The notes: generated by a model from the sequence alone, not told the origin. Positions 9,078 to 15,566 are shown, counted from the stretch's first letter. The stretch is 32,073 nt of DNA from Oscillospiraceae bacterium (GCA_031261745.1 JAISJC010000125.1:1-32073), one strand, 5' to 3'. A program made the numbers and translations.

Positions 9078-9887
9078 TTATTTCTTTTTCACCGGCAGCC
9101 AGACCTCGAAATACCCTGTCTGCTCGCCGTCCTCCATCACGCTGCACGCGAGGTTGCCGAACGCCGCGCCATCGGGTTCCAGATTATTTTCCCGCGCGTA
9201 GTCGAGCAGAAAATCGAGCTTTCGCGCGGAGAACCTGTCCTGTCCCGCGCTGATGAACGCCGAATGGACGCACAGCCGCGGTTTCATCTCCCGCACGGGC
9301 GGGGAGATGTCAACACCGAATTCCTCAATGTACTGGGCCGCAATGGAGAAGCCCCAATTGTAGTCGTCGTCTCCGCCGGCCATCGCGTCCTCTGGAATCT
9401 CAAAATACCTCCGCGAAAACGGCATATATTTCAGCCAGCGGCGCGACAGCTCCGCAGTTCCGCTGCGGTTGTCGTATTCTGAATTGTGGCGGTTTATGTA
9501 GCAGTAAAACGCGGCGCACTCGCGCAAATCGCATTGCCCGACGAAACTCTTTGTCTCGGCAAGTCGTTCCTGAAACTTGGAAATGCGTTGCAACAGCAGC
9601 TCCTGGTGGCGAATTGACGCGCGCAGCTCCTCGCTCTTCGCTTCGAGCGTCTGTGCGAGCGTGTCATAAGAATATTCCGTGACCATACTTGCGACCTGCT
9701 CAATGCCGAACCCGAAATTCTTGTACCACAGGCAGTCGATAAGGTAATTGATGTCCCACGTGTCGTAATAGCGGTAATTGTTCTGCGGGTCTTTCGCGGG
9801 CGCGACGACGCCCTTTTCCTCATAATAGCGCAAAAGGTCGGCGGAAATACCGAGAATCCGCGCAACTTCTCCGATTTTGTATGGCAT
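9078..9887 (-). CDS. MerR-family transcriptional regulator
   Basis: A 269-residue regulator. The N-terminal winged helix-turn-helix (MPYKIGEVARILGISADLLR, then YYEEKGVVAPAKDP and YRYYDTWDINYL) is typical of MerR, followed by a long helix about residues 75-120. The C-terminal domain (about 125-269) resembles the GyrI-like or BmrR-type small-molecule binding fold (EFGVDISPPVREMKPR, VCVHSAFIS-type spacing), and no cysteine metal site of the MerR metal-sensing kind is visible. The ATG at 9887 follows a GGGGGGCGG stretch. It is divergent from the bicupin gene, with both promoters in the 140-bp gap, so it probably controls the bicupin gene and perhaps the glycyl radical enzyme. The effector is unknown. 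Confidence 0.9.
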   Translation of the reverse strand: MPYKIGEVARILGISADLLRYYEEKGVVAPAKDPQNNYRYYDTWDINYLIDCLWYKNFGFGIEQVASMVTEYSYDTLAQTLEAKSEELRASIRHQELLLQRISKFQERLAETKSFVGQCDLRECAAFYCYINRHNSEYDNRSGTAELSRRWLKYMPFSRRYFEIPEDAMAGGDDDYNWGFSIAAQYIEEFGVDISPPVREMKPRLCVHSAFISAGQDRFSARKLDFLLDYARENNLEPDGAAFGNLACSVMEDGEQTGYFEVWLPVKKK

Positions 9888-9916
9888 TAATACCGCCCCC
9901 CGATTGTTTTAATTAT

Positions 9917-9945
9917 ATTATATATTATTTTCCGATACTTGTCAA
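9917..9945 (-). promoter_or_regulatory. Promoter of the merR-family gene (full consensus)
   Basis: Minus strand TTGACA (9945-9940), 17 bases, TATAAT (9922-9917): a perfect sigma-70/sigma-A consensus about 30 bases upstream of the MerR start codon. Its -35 box is 12 bases from the -35 box of the divergent bicupin promoter. Confidence 0.85.
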
Positions 9946-9957
9946 AGCATTTTCCCC

Positions 9958-9986
9958 TTGCAATGGCATTATATAGGTGATATAAT
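9958..9986 (+). promoter_or_regulatory. Promoter of the bicupin gene
   Basis: TTGCAA (9958-9963), 17 bases, TATAAT (9981-9986), about 40 bases upstream of the start codon at 10028, which itself is preceded by AAGGAGC. Strong -10 and decent -35. Confidence 0.8.
9968..9986. promoter_or_regulatory. Candidate MerR operator dyad in the bicupin promoter
   Basis: ATTATAT (9968-9974) and ATATAAT (9980-9986) form a perfect 7-bp inverted repeat with five bases between, filling most of the region between the -35 and -10 boxes. MerR-family proteins generally bind a dyad in the promoter spacer. The spacing here is 17, not the stretched 19-20 bp of classic MerR-activated promoters. The repeat is AT-rich and includes the -10, so chance is possible. 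Confidence 0.45.
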
Positions 9987-10027
9987 GGCAATTATCAACA
10001 AAACTACATAATAAGGAGCATTGTTCT

Positions 10028-11080
10028 ATGGGTAAGTTTGACCACCTTTTCCACACGATTCTGCCGCCCTACACCGGCTTTAAGGGCGAAGCGGAAATCC
10101 CCGGTAGCACCTATTCAACGATTTATCAGAGCATCACGACGCGCAAGGTAATCGAAGGCGGTCTGCACCGCCACAACGTCGAGCAGTACCTGATTTTCCT
10201 CGGCGGCGAACTGCCGGACGTGTTCAGCAGCTGGGACGCGGAGGTTCACCTGAGCCTTGGCCCCACGCAGACGGATTTGACGGATATCGTCATCACGAAG
10301 CCGTCGGTCGTGCGCATTCCGCGCAACTGGCAGCACGGCGACATTATCGTCACGAAGTGCAACAAGCCGATGACATATCAGGCCTCGCTGCTCGCGGGTT
10401 CGTTTGAGCGTCAGCACGGTAACGCCGCCGCGCCCGCGAAGCTCATCACCGCCGAGGGCGAGTATCTGACCGTCGCCGACCTCGTGTGTGAGCTGCCGAT
10501 TGAAACGACGGAGTGGGGTCCGTGGTGTCCCACGCCGCAGGCGTATTTCCGCGGCACGACGTATATGAAAGAGGCGGGGCTGCACGTAGGATTCCAGGTC
10601 TTTAACGGCGACTTCCCGATGGAGGACGCGCATATGCACCAGGGGGAGGAGTACATATTCTTCCTCGGCGGCAATACGGGCAAGGACGGCACGATTGACG
10701 TGTTCGACTTTCCCGCGAGAATCGAGTTTTACATCGGCGCGTCGCCGGACGATATGGAGCTGTATATCCTCGACAAGCCGACCGTCGTCCGCCTCCCGCC
10801 GAACATCTGGCACAGCCCGATTAACTTCACACAGGTCCACGGAAACATTCAGTTTATGGCGACTTGGGTGAACGGCACGTGGGGAACGATTACGCGCCGC
10901 GAGCAGCCGGACGGCTCGAAATACTACAACTATATGGGCGACGATATGCGTATGTGTGTCCTTGAACCGACGAAACGCTGCACGCTCTGCACCAAGTGCT
11001 TCAAGCTCTTTGCGGACGGCAATTTCCGCCCCGGCGACAACCTCGCCGCAAAAGCCGACGAACTGAAAAAGCCGGAGTAA
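10028..11080 (+). CDS. Bicupin protein with cysteine-rich C-terminus, function unknown
   Basis: A 350-residue cytosolic protein with two cupin barrels. Cupin 1 has ligands His47, His49, Glu52 (HRHNVEQYLIFLGG) and His103 (PRNWQHGDI). Cupin 2 has His202, His204, Glu207 or Glu208 (HMHQGEEYIFFLGG) and His262 (PPNIWHSPI). Both metal sites look complete. The C-terminus carries Cys310, Cys318, Cys321 and Cys324 (RCTLCTKC), which could bind zinc or an iron-sulfur cluster. No signal peptide is seen. It is divergent from the MerR regulator and lies upstream of the glycyl radical enzyme on the same strand, separated by a 460-bp gap. A role in handling the substrate or product of that enzyme is an inference from location only. 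I do not recognise a characterised orthologue. Confidence 0.8.
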   Translation: MGKFDHLFHTILPPYTGFKGEAEIPGSTYSTIYQSITTRKVIEGGLHRHNVEQYLIFLGGELPDVFSSWDAEVHLSLGPTQTDLTDIVITKPSVVRIPRNWQHGDIIVTKCNKPMTYQASLLAGSFERQHGNAAAPAKLITAEGEYLTVADLVCELPIETTEWGPWCPTPQAYFRGTTYMKEAGLHVGFQVFNGDFPMEDAHMHQGEEYIFFLGGNTGKDGTIDVFDFPARIEFYIGASPDDMELYILDKPTVVRLPPNIWHSPINFTQVHGNIQFMATWVNGTWGTITRREQPDGSKYYNYMGDDMRMCVLEPTKRCTLCTKCFKLFADGNFRPGDNLAAKADELKKPE

Positions 11081-11090
11081 GAGTAAAATT

Positions 11091-11124
11091 AAGAGTAAAG
11101 TTCAACTAAACGAACTTTACTCTT
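11091..11124. terminator. Terminator-like hairpin after the bicupin gene
   Basis: A perfect 13-bp inverted repeat (AAGAGTAAAGTTC at 11091-11103 and complement at 11112-11124) with an eight-base loop, 10 bases after the bicupin stop. It is AT-rich and lacks a long T-run on the plus side, so termination would be moderate. The right arm ends inside the -35 box of the next promoter. Confidence 0.55.
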
Positions 11125-11127
11125 GAC
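11117..11127 (+). repeat. Direct repeat copy 1 (TTACTCTTGAC)
   Basis: The 11-base word TTACTCTTGAC occurs here and again at 11475-11485. Both copies include the -35 box of a rightward promoter, and together they flank the toxin-antitoxin-like element. Confidence 0.6.
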
Positions 11128-11151
11128 AAATCAGCAAAATTAAGTTATTAT
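11123..11151 (+). promoter_or_regulatory. Promoter of the candidate antitoxin RNA
   Basis: TTGACA (11123-11128), exactly 17 bases, TATTAT (11146-11151): an almost perfect sigma-A promoter with no protein gene behind it on this strand. Transcription should begin near 11158 and end at the hairpin at 11202-11248. Confidence 0.8.
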
Positions 11152-11157
11152 TATGGC

Positions 11158-11250
11158 AGAGGGCAGTGCCAAACGGCTCGCCCATCAGGTTAAGCTATTT
11201 CAAAAGAAATGAACCGTCCTTTGAGCTGGGAGCGGTTCATTTTCTTTTGT
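11158..11250 (+). ncRNA. Candidate antisense antitoxin RNA (type I toxin-antitoxin, RatA-like arrangement)
   Basis: A roughly 90-nt RNA is predicted between the consensus promoter at 11123-11151 and the intrinsic terminator at 11202-11248. It contains a short GGCA/TGCC stem near its 5' end (11155-11170) and no plausible coding frame. It runs opposite to the toxin gene and overlaps the 3' end of the toxin mRNA (last codons and terminator), the layout known for txpA/RatA in Bacillus subtilis. The ends are estimated from promoter and terminator positions, not measured. Confidence 0.65.
11202..11248. terminator. Shared bidirectional terminator of toxin mRNA and antitoxin RNA
   Basis: AAAAGAAATGAACCG (11202-11216) pairs with CGGTTCATTTTCTTTT (11233-11248) with a single bulged T and a 16-base loop. 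The A/T arms supply U-rich ends for both strands. It overlaps the toxin stop codon at 11237-11239. Confidence 0.8.
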
Positions 11251-11317
11251 CTTTCAGAATTGCCGTGATGAGCATTGCCAACGCAAGTGCCACCATTAAC
11301 GCCTCATATACAGACAT
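11237..11317 (-). CDS. Small hydrophobic toxin-like peptide (Hol-Tox / putative holin-like toxin family), 26 aa
   Basis: A minus-strand ORF too short for usual gene calling. It starts at the ATG at 11317-11315 with a full-strength GGGAGGTGA ribosome binding site (11333-11325) and ends in TGA at 11239-11237. The peptide begins MSVYEAL, has one hydrophobic helix (MVALALAMLITAIL) and ends KDKRK, which is the pattern of the putative holin-like toxin family common in Firmicutes: short acidic N-terminus, one membrane helix, basic tail. Such peptides act at the inner membrane as type I toxins. Promoter (11418-11390), RBS and terminator are all present on the same strand, and a converging RNA is predicted. 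Toxicity itself is inferred from the family. Confidence 0.85.
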   Translation of the reverse strand: MSVYEALMVALALAMLITAILKDKRK

Positions 11318-11389
11318 CAGAGCGTCACCTCCCTTCGGTTTACCTCAGGAGAGGTTCGGCGAACCGTCCTTTAACTACCCTCTGCGGGT

Positions 11390-11418
11390 AGTGTAAATCA
11401 AATTGCGAAATTTGTCAA
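11390..11418 (-). promoter_or_regulatory. Promoter of the toxin-like peptide gene
   Basis: Minus strand TTGACA (11418-11413), 17 bases, TACACT (11395-11390). The transcript should start near 11383, giving a roughly 65-nt leader before the toxin start codon. The leader can form CTACCC/GGGTAG (11375-11391) and GGTTC/GAACC stems, which may hold back translation as in other type I toxin mRNAs. Confidence 0.75.
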
Positions 11419-11426
11419 TAAAAACA

Positions 11427-11452
11427 GAACGCCGCCCGTCAGGGTGGCGTTC
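11427..11452 (-). terminator. Minus-strand intrinsic terminator upstream of the toxin promoter
   Basis: GAACGCC-GCCC pairs with GGGT-GGCGTTC (11-bp stem with one G-U pair) around a GTCA tetraloop. On the minus strand it is followed by TGTTTTTATT; on the plus strand no T-run follows. It sits just before the toxin promoter and would insulate it from leftward transcription. Confidence 0.65.
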
Positions 11453-11474
11453 ATAATGCAAATTATTCGCATTA

Positions 11475-11485
11475 TTACTCTTGAC
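11475..11485 (+). repeat. Direct repeat copy 2 (TTACTCTTGAC)
   Basis: Second copy of the 11-base word at 11117-11127; it forms the -35 region of the glycyl radical enzyme promoter. Confidence 0.6.
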
Positions 11486-11509
11486 TTTTGCGCGCCCTCG
11501 TGATATGAT
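11481..11509 (+). promoter_or_regulatory. Promoter of the glycyl radical enzyme gene
   Basis: TTGACT (11481-11486), 17 bases, TATGAT (11504-11509), with the start codon at 11546 preceded by GGAGGG at 11535-11540. The enzyme therefore has its own promoter separate from the bicupin gene. Confidence 0.8.
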
Positions 11510-11545
11510 TAAAGCAAAAATATATTTCTTTTATGGAGGGTTATT

Positions 11546-13990
11546 ATGTACCAATTCAAACCCGTAACAGACCGCATTTGGGCGTACCGCCAACGCATTC
11601 GCGACCGCATAATTCAGGCGGACGCGGAGCGCGCGGAGCTGAACGCCGAGGCGAACAGCCAATTTGCGAACGTCGTGCCGCTTCTCAAAAAACCGATGAT
11701 TACGAAGCACATCGTCTCAAATATGACAATCCGCGTCGAGGACAATGAAATCATCGTCGGCAACAAGGCGAAGAATTTCTGCGGATCGTCGGGCGCGTAC
11801 TGGGCATTAATGCCGAATATTGAGACGGAGTGGGAGCTGCGCGGCGACGGAATGTATTACAACGACCCGAAAAAGGACGACATCGCGCTCTGCATCTCCA
11901 AGGAGGACTTGCAGCGTATGCGCAACCTGCCCGCCGATTCGGGCGGAATCTCAAACTACGCCGTCGGCGACGCGTGGCTGCCGGAGGGCGCGCGCGACTT
12001 CTTTGACCTCGGCGCGTGCGACTACGGCGACTCAGGCCGACCGGGTACAATGATGCTCCCCGCGGGTCACCTGACGCCGGGCTGGCAGAAGATAATCAAC
12101 GTCGGCTACGGCGCAATCCGCAGGCAGGCGCAGGATTATCTCGACGCGCGGCGCGGCAACGTGATGGGCGGCGATATGTCGAAATACCTGTTCTATCAGG
12201 CCGCCGCTATGGAGTGCGAAGCCGCGTCGATTTTCGTCAGCCGCTACGCCGAAAAGTGCGAGGAGCTTGCAAAAACCACCGCCGAACCCAAGCGCAAAGC
12301 TGAACTTGAAAGAATGTCCGCGTCCCTCGCGTGGATATCCGAAAATCCCGCGCGGGATTACTGGGAAGCGTGCCAGGCGGCTATGCTGTATCAGCTGTTT
12401 TTGTCGATTGACTGCCCGATGCCGGCTCCGGCGTTCGGCCGCTTCGACCAGTACACGTATCCGTTCCTGAAAAAGGACTTGGAGAGCGGCAAGCTCACGC
12501 TCGACGAGGCGCAGGAGATTACGGACGCGTTTTTCCTGAAAGCCAACTGTGCATACGAGGGCGGTATGGGCAAACTCGCGATGACGACGGGCATCGGTAA
12601 CACGTATCAGCACACGACAATCGGCGGAGTTGACCCCGACACGGGTGAGGACGCGACGAATGTCGTCACATATATGGTGCTTGAAACCATAGGCCGCTTG
12701 AAGCTCCACGACCCGACCGTATCAATGCGCGTAAACAAGAACACGCCCGACGAACTGTGGGGTTGCGCGCTTGAAACGTCGAAGCTCGTCGGCGGGCTGC
12801 CGCTGTTCCAGAACGACGATGTGATTATTCCGGGGCTGATTAAGGAACTTGGGTTCGAGCTGAAAGACGCGCGCGATTACAGCATCATCGGTTGTCAGGA
12901 GATTGTCGGTTCGGGTACGGATTACCCCGCGCCGAACGGCGTCGGCGCGTCCCACGCGAGCCTGTACTACGGCGTAATCCTCGATATGGCACTCAACAAC
13001 GGTATCAACCCGCTCAACGGTAAACAGGCACCGGAGGAGGTCCGTTCCGGCTATCTGTACGATATGAAAACCATAGGGGAGGTTCGCGACGCTTACGCGA
13101 AGCTCACGAATTACCTGCTCAAATGGTATGTGACCATCAACAACTACGCCGAATATCTCGTCGGGTACAATATGCCGCAGCCGGGACTGTCCATTTCTAT
13201 GGAGGGCTGTATGGAGAAAGGTCTCGACTGCGTTTCCGGCGGTTGTAAGTACAATTCCTACGGCGGTACCGCGACGGGCCTCGCGACAATCGCGGACAGT
13301 TTCACGACAATCAAGTATATGTGCTTCGACAAAAAGCTCGCGACGACGCGCGAAATCTATGACGCCGTTATGGCGAACTGGGACGGCTATGAGCCGCTGC
13401 GCCAGCGCATTTTGAGCGAGGTTCCGCACTACGGCAACGGCGACGCGTACGCGGATATGGAGATGAAGTACGTCGTTGACCTCTACTACGAGCAGTGCCG
13501 CGAATGTTCAAGCCAGCGTTCCGGCGTCTACAAGGCGGGAATGTACGGTGCGAGCGACCACGTTTCTCAGGGCTACGACACGTGGGCTACGCCGGACGGC
13601 CGACGCACGGGCGAGCCTATTGCGGACGCAATGTCGCCCGCGCAGAGCCGCGACGGGCAGGGGCCGACGGCCGTGTTCGCGTCCGCCGTCTGCTTCGACC
13701 ACACGCGTTTTATGGACGGAATGGCGTTGAATTTGCGTATGCATCCGACGGTTTTGAGCCGTGACGACGGCATCGCGAAGCTGCGCGATATGACGAAGGC
13801 GTATTTTGCCGCCGGAGGCTTGGAGTGCCAATACAACGTCGTGGATACGGAGACCCTCCGCAAGGCGCAGATTGAACCGACGCAGTACCGCGACCTCGTC
13901 GTTCGCATCGCCGGATATTCGGCATATTTTGTCGAACTCGGCACCGACCAGCAGAACGACATCATCGCGAGAAACGAGAACCGCATATAA
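11546..13990 (+). CDS. Glycyl radical enzyme (PFL2-like), substrate unknown
   Basis: An 814-residue glycyl radical enzyme. The radical-bearing Gly790 lies in RIAGYSAYFVELG, 25 residues from the C-terminus as usual. The thiyl Cys450 is in SIIGCQEIVGSG with Glu452 two residues later; this C-x-E layout occurs in the eliminase and decarboxylase branches (glycerol/diol dehydratases, choline lyase, hydroxyproline dehydratase, arylacetate decarboxylases), not in pyruvate formate-lyase, which has Cys-Cys. The GRFDQYTYPFLKKDLESGKL stretch is also family-typical. Length fits the dehydratase-like group. The RBS is GGAGGG five bases before the ATG. It needs a radical-SAM activase, and none is in the window. 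The GCQE variant does not let me assign a substrate. No terminator separates it from the B12 promoter eight bases after its stop. Confidence 0.93.
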   Translation: MYQFKPVTDRIWAYRQRIRDRIIQADAERAELNAEANSQFANVVPLLKKPMITKHIVSNMTIRVEDNEIIVGNKAKNFCGSSGAYWALMPNIETEWELRGDGMYYNDPKKDDIALCISKEDLQRMRNLPADSGGISNYAVGDAWLPEGARDFFDLGACDYGDSGRPGTMMLPAGHLTPGWQKIINVGYGAIRRQAQDYLDARRGNVMGGDMSKYLFYQAAAMECEAASIFVSRYAEKCEELAKTTAEPKRKAELERMSASLAWISENPARDYWEACQAAMLYQLFLSIDCPMPAPAFGRFDQYTYPFLKKDLESGKLTLDEAQEITDAFFLKANCAYEGGMGKLAMTTGIGNTYQHTTIGGVDPDTGEDATNVVTYMVLETIGRLKLHDPTVSMRVNKNTPDELWGCALETSKLVGGLPLFQNDDVIIPGLIKELGFELKDARDYSIIGCQEIVGSGTDYPAPNGVGASHASLYYGVILDMALNNGINPLNGKQAPEEVRSGYLYDMKTIGEVRDAYAKLTNYLLKWYVTINNYAEYLVGYNMPQPGLSISMEGCMEKGLDCVSGGCKYNSYGGTATGLATIADSFTTIKYMCFDKKLATTREIYDAVMANWDGYEPLRQRILSEVPHYGNGDAYADMEMKYVVDLYYEQCRECSSQRSGVYKAGMYGASDHVSQGYDTWATPDGRRTGEPIADAMSPAQSRDGQGPTAVFASAVCFDHTRFMDGMALNLRMHPTVLSRDDGIAKLRDMTKAYFAAGGLECQYNVVDTETLRKAQIEPTQYRDLVVRIAGYSAYFVELGTDQQNDIIARNENRI

Positions 13991-13998
13991 AAATTATA

Positions 13999-14027
13999 TT
14001 GACAAAGCCCGCGCGGGCATATACAAT
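13999..14027 (+). promoter_or_regulatory. Promoter of the B12 biosynthesis operon
   Basis: TTGACA (13999-14004), 17 bases, TACAAT (14022-14027), immediately before the cobalamin riboswitch. The spacer holds a perfect 12-bp palindrome GCCCGCGCGGGC at 14007-14018. Confidence 0.85.
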
Positions 14028-14055
14028 ATAGTTAAGAAAATTGAATTATTTGTTT

Positions 14056-14230
14056 GAGTTCCGCCGTGCGTTTATTCGCACGGCGGCTAAGAGGGAAGCC
14101 GGTGAGATGCCGGCGCGGTCCCGCCGCCGTATGCGCGAGGCACTGTCTGTTAATGCGAAAGCATTGGTCACTGGGAAACCGGGAAGGCTGACTGACTGTG
14201 TGTATCCACGCAAGCCGGAATACCTGCTCA
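14056..14230 (+). promoter_or_regulatory. Cobalamin riboswitch
   Basis: The leader shows the conserved cobalamin aptamer blocks in order: a perfect 10-bp stem CCGCCGTGCG/CGCACGGCGG (14061-14086), CTAAGAGGGAAGCCGGTGAG, then ATGCCGGCGCGGTCCCGCCG, GGTCACTGGGAAACCGGGAAGG and, at the 3' side, ACGCAAGCCGGAATACCTGC. It precedes cbiD and should lower expression of the whole operon when adenosylcobalamin is plentiful. An open reading frame crossing it is only a shadow. Exact ends are estimated. Confidence 0.95.
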
Positions 14231-14274
14231 AAACAATGACCTCACGCCACGGATTTTGACGATATGGGGTTGCG

Positions 14275-14316
14275 CGCTTTCGCTGTACGCACGGAATTTT
14301 GCTGTGCGCGAAAGCG
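14275..14316 (+). promoter_or_regulatory. Expression-platform hairpin (possible antiterminator element)
   Basis: CGCTTTCGC (14275-14283) is complementary to GCGAAAGCG (14308-14316), forming a stable stem between the aptamer and the terminator. It may take part in the switch between read-through and termination; the alternative pairing was not computed. Confidence 0.45.
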
Positions 14317-14337
14317 TTTCGGAACGCAGAAAAACGG

Positions 14338-14368
14338 CTGCGGCATTGATTTGCCGCAGTCTTTTTTT
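14338..14368 (+). terminator. Intrinsic terminator of the riboswitch leader
   Basis: CTGCGGCA (14338-14345) and TGCCGCAG (14352-14359) form a perfect 8-bp stem with a six-base loop followed by TCTTTTTTT. It lies between the aptamer and the cbiD start, which marks this as a transcription-terminating riboswitch. Confidence 0.85.
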
Positions 14369-14394
14369 GTCTATTTTAAGGAGTGTACGCTGTG

Positions 14395-15564
14395 ATGAGT
14401 GAGACTTTCGGACTGTTGTCAGAGCCTATACTTGTGCAGGACGGGCGCGAACTGCGCCGGGGCTGGACGACCGGAAGCTGCGCCGCCGCAGCGGCACGAG
14501 CCGCCGCGATGTTACTGCTCACGGGGCGGAAGAGCGAAGCCGTGAGACTAACAACGCCGCGCGGGATTGAGCTTTTGCTCGAAGTCCTCGACAGCACACT
14601 GACGGAGACAACCGCGCGATGCGCCGTCCGAAAGGACGGAGGCGACGACCCGGACGCGACGCACGGACTGCTCATATACGCGGAGGTTTCGCGTTTGGAT
14701 TCGGATTTGTTCGAGGTTGACGGCGGAGCCGGCGTCGGACGCGTGACGCGTCCGGGGTTGTCCGTTCCCGTCGGTATGGCGGCGATTAACCCCGTGCCGC
14801 GCCGGATGATTGAGGACGAACTGCGCCGCGCCTGCGCCGAGACCGGTTGCGGCGGCGCACTCCGCGCGGTAATCTCCGTTCCCGGTGGCGAAGATGTCGC
14901 GGCGCGGACGTTCAACCCGCAACTCGGAATCGTCGGCGGGATTTCAATCCTCGGCACGAGCGGCATTGTCGAGCCAATGAGCGAGCGCGCGCTGATCGAC
15001 ACAATCCGTCTGGATATCGACACGATCCGCGCCGCGGGCGCGTCCGCGCTTCTGATGACGCCGGGGAATTACGGGCGCGACTTCGCGGAAACGCTCGGAC
15101 TTGCGGACATTCGTGGTGCGAAATGCTCCAATTTCCTCGGTGAGGCGATAGATTACGCCGTTTACAGGGGGTTTTCGGAGATACTGCTCATCGCACACGC
15201 GGGCAAGCTCGTGAAAACGGCGGCGGGCGTGTTCAACACGCACTCGCGCACGGCGGACGGCCGCGCGGAGGTTTTCGCGGCTCACGCCGCGCTCTGCGGC
15301 GCGGACACGGATACCGTCCGAGCCGTGTTTGAGAGCGTGACGGCGGACGCGGCAATCGCGGTTTTACGCACTTGCGGACTGGATGGCGCGGTAATCGCGT
15401 CAATCGCGGGCAAAATCGCGCAGAACTTGCGCCGCCGTGCCGAAGCCGCCGGAATCGCACAAATCGAGTTTATAATGTTTTCCAATGAGTACGGCGAGTT
15501 GTTCCGCTCTGACGGGGCGGACAGGTTGCTTTCAAGATTAAAAGAACAGCGGATAGGGGATTGA
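14395..15564 (+). CDS. cbiD: Cobalt-precorrin-5B C1-methyltransferase CbiD
   Basis: A 389-residue enzyme that methylates C1 of cobalt-precorrin-5B in the anaerobic corrin pathway using S-adenosylmethionine. The N-terminal LRRGWTTGSCAAAAARAAAM motif and the later GGISILGTSGIVEPMSE and TPGNYGRDFA segments are hallmarks of CbiD. The AAGGAG at 14378-14383 allows ATG 14395 (spacing 11) or GTG 14392 (spacing 8); a GTG at 14383 overlaps the ribosome binding site and is unlikely. First gene of the operon behind the riboswitch. It ends two bases before the cbiL start. Confidence 0.95.
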   Translation: MSETFGLLSEPILVQDGRELRRGWTTGSCAAAAARAAAMLLLTGRKSEAVRLTTPRGIELLLEVLDSTLTETTARCAVRKDGGDDPDATHGLLIYAEVSRLDSDLFEVDGGAGVGRVTRPGLSVPVGMAAINPVPRRMIEDELRRACAETGCGGALRAVISVPGGEDVAARTFNPQLGIVGGISILGTSGIVEPMSERALIDTIRLDIDTIRAAGASALLMTPGNYGRDFAETLGLADIRGAKCSNFLGEAIDYAVYRGFSEILLIAHAGKLVKTAAGVFNTHSRTADGRAEVFAAHAALCGADTDTVRAVFESVTADAAIAVLRTCGLDGAVIASIAGKIAQNLRRRAEAAGIAQIEFIMFSNEYGELFRSDGADRLLSRLKEQRIGD

Positions 15565-15566
15565 AA

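Noticed and set aside
11166-11396. 76-codon plus-strand open frame in the bicupin to glycyl radical enzyme gap
   Set aside because: It is the antisense of the small toxin gene and crosses the shared terminator; it has no ribosome binding site.
14041-14259. 72-codon plus-strand open frame upstream of cbiD
   Set aside because: It coincides with the cobalamin riboswitch aptamer, whose conserved blocks explain the sequence better.
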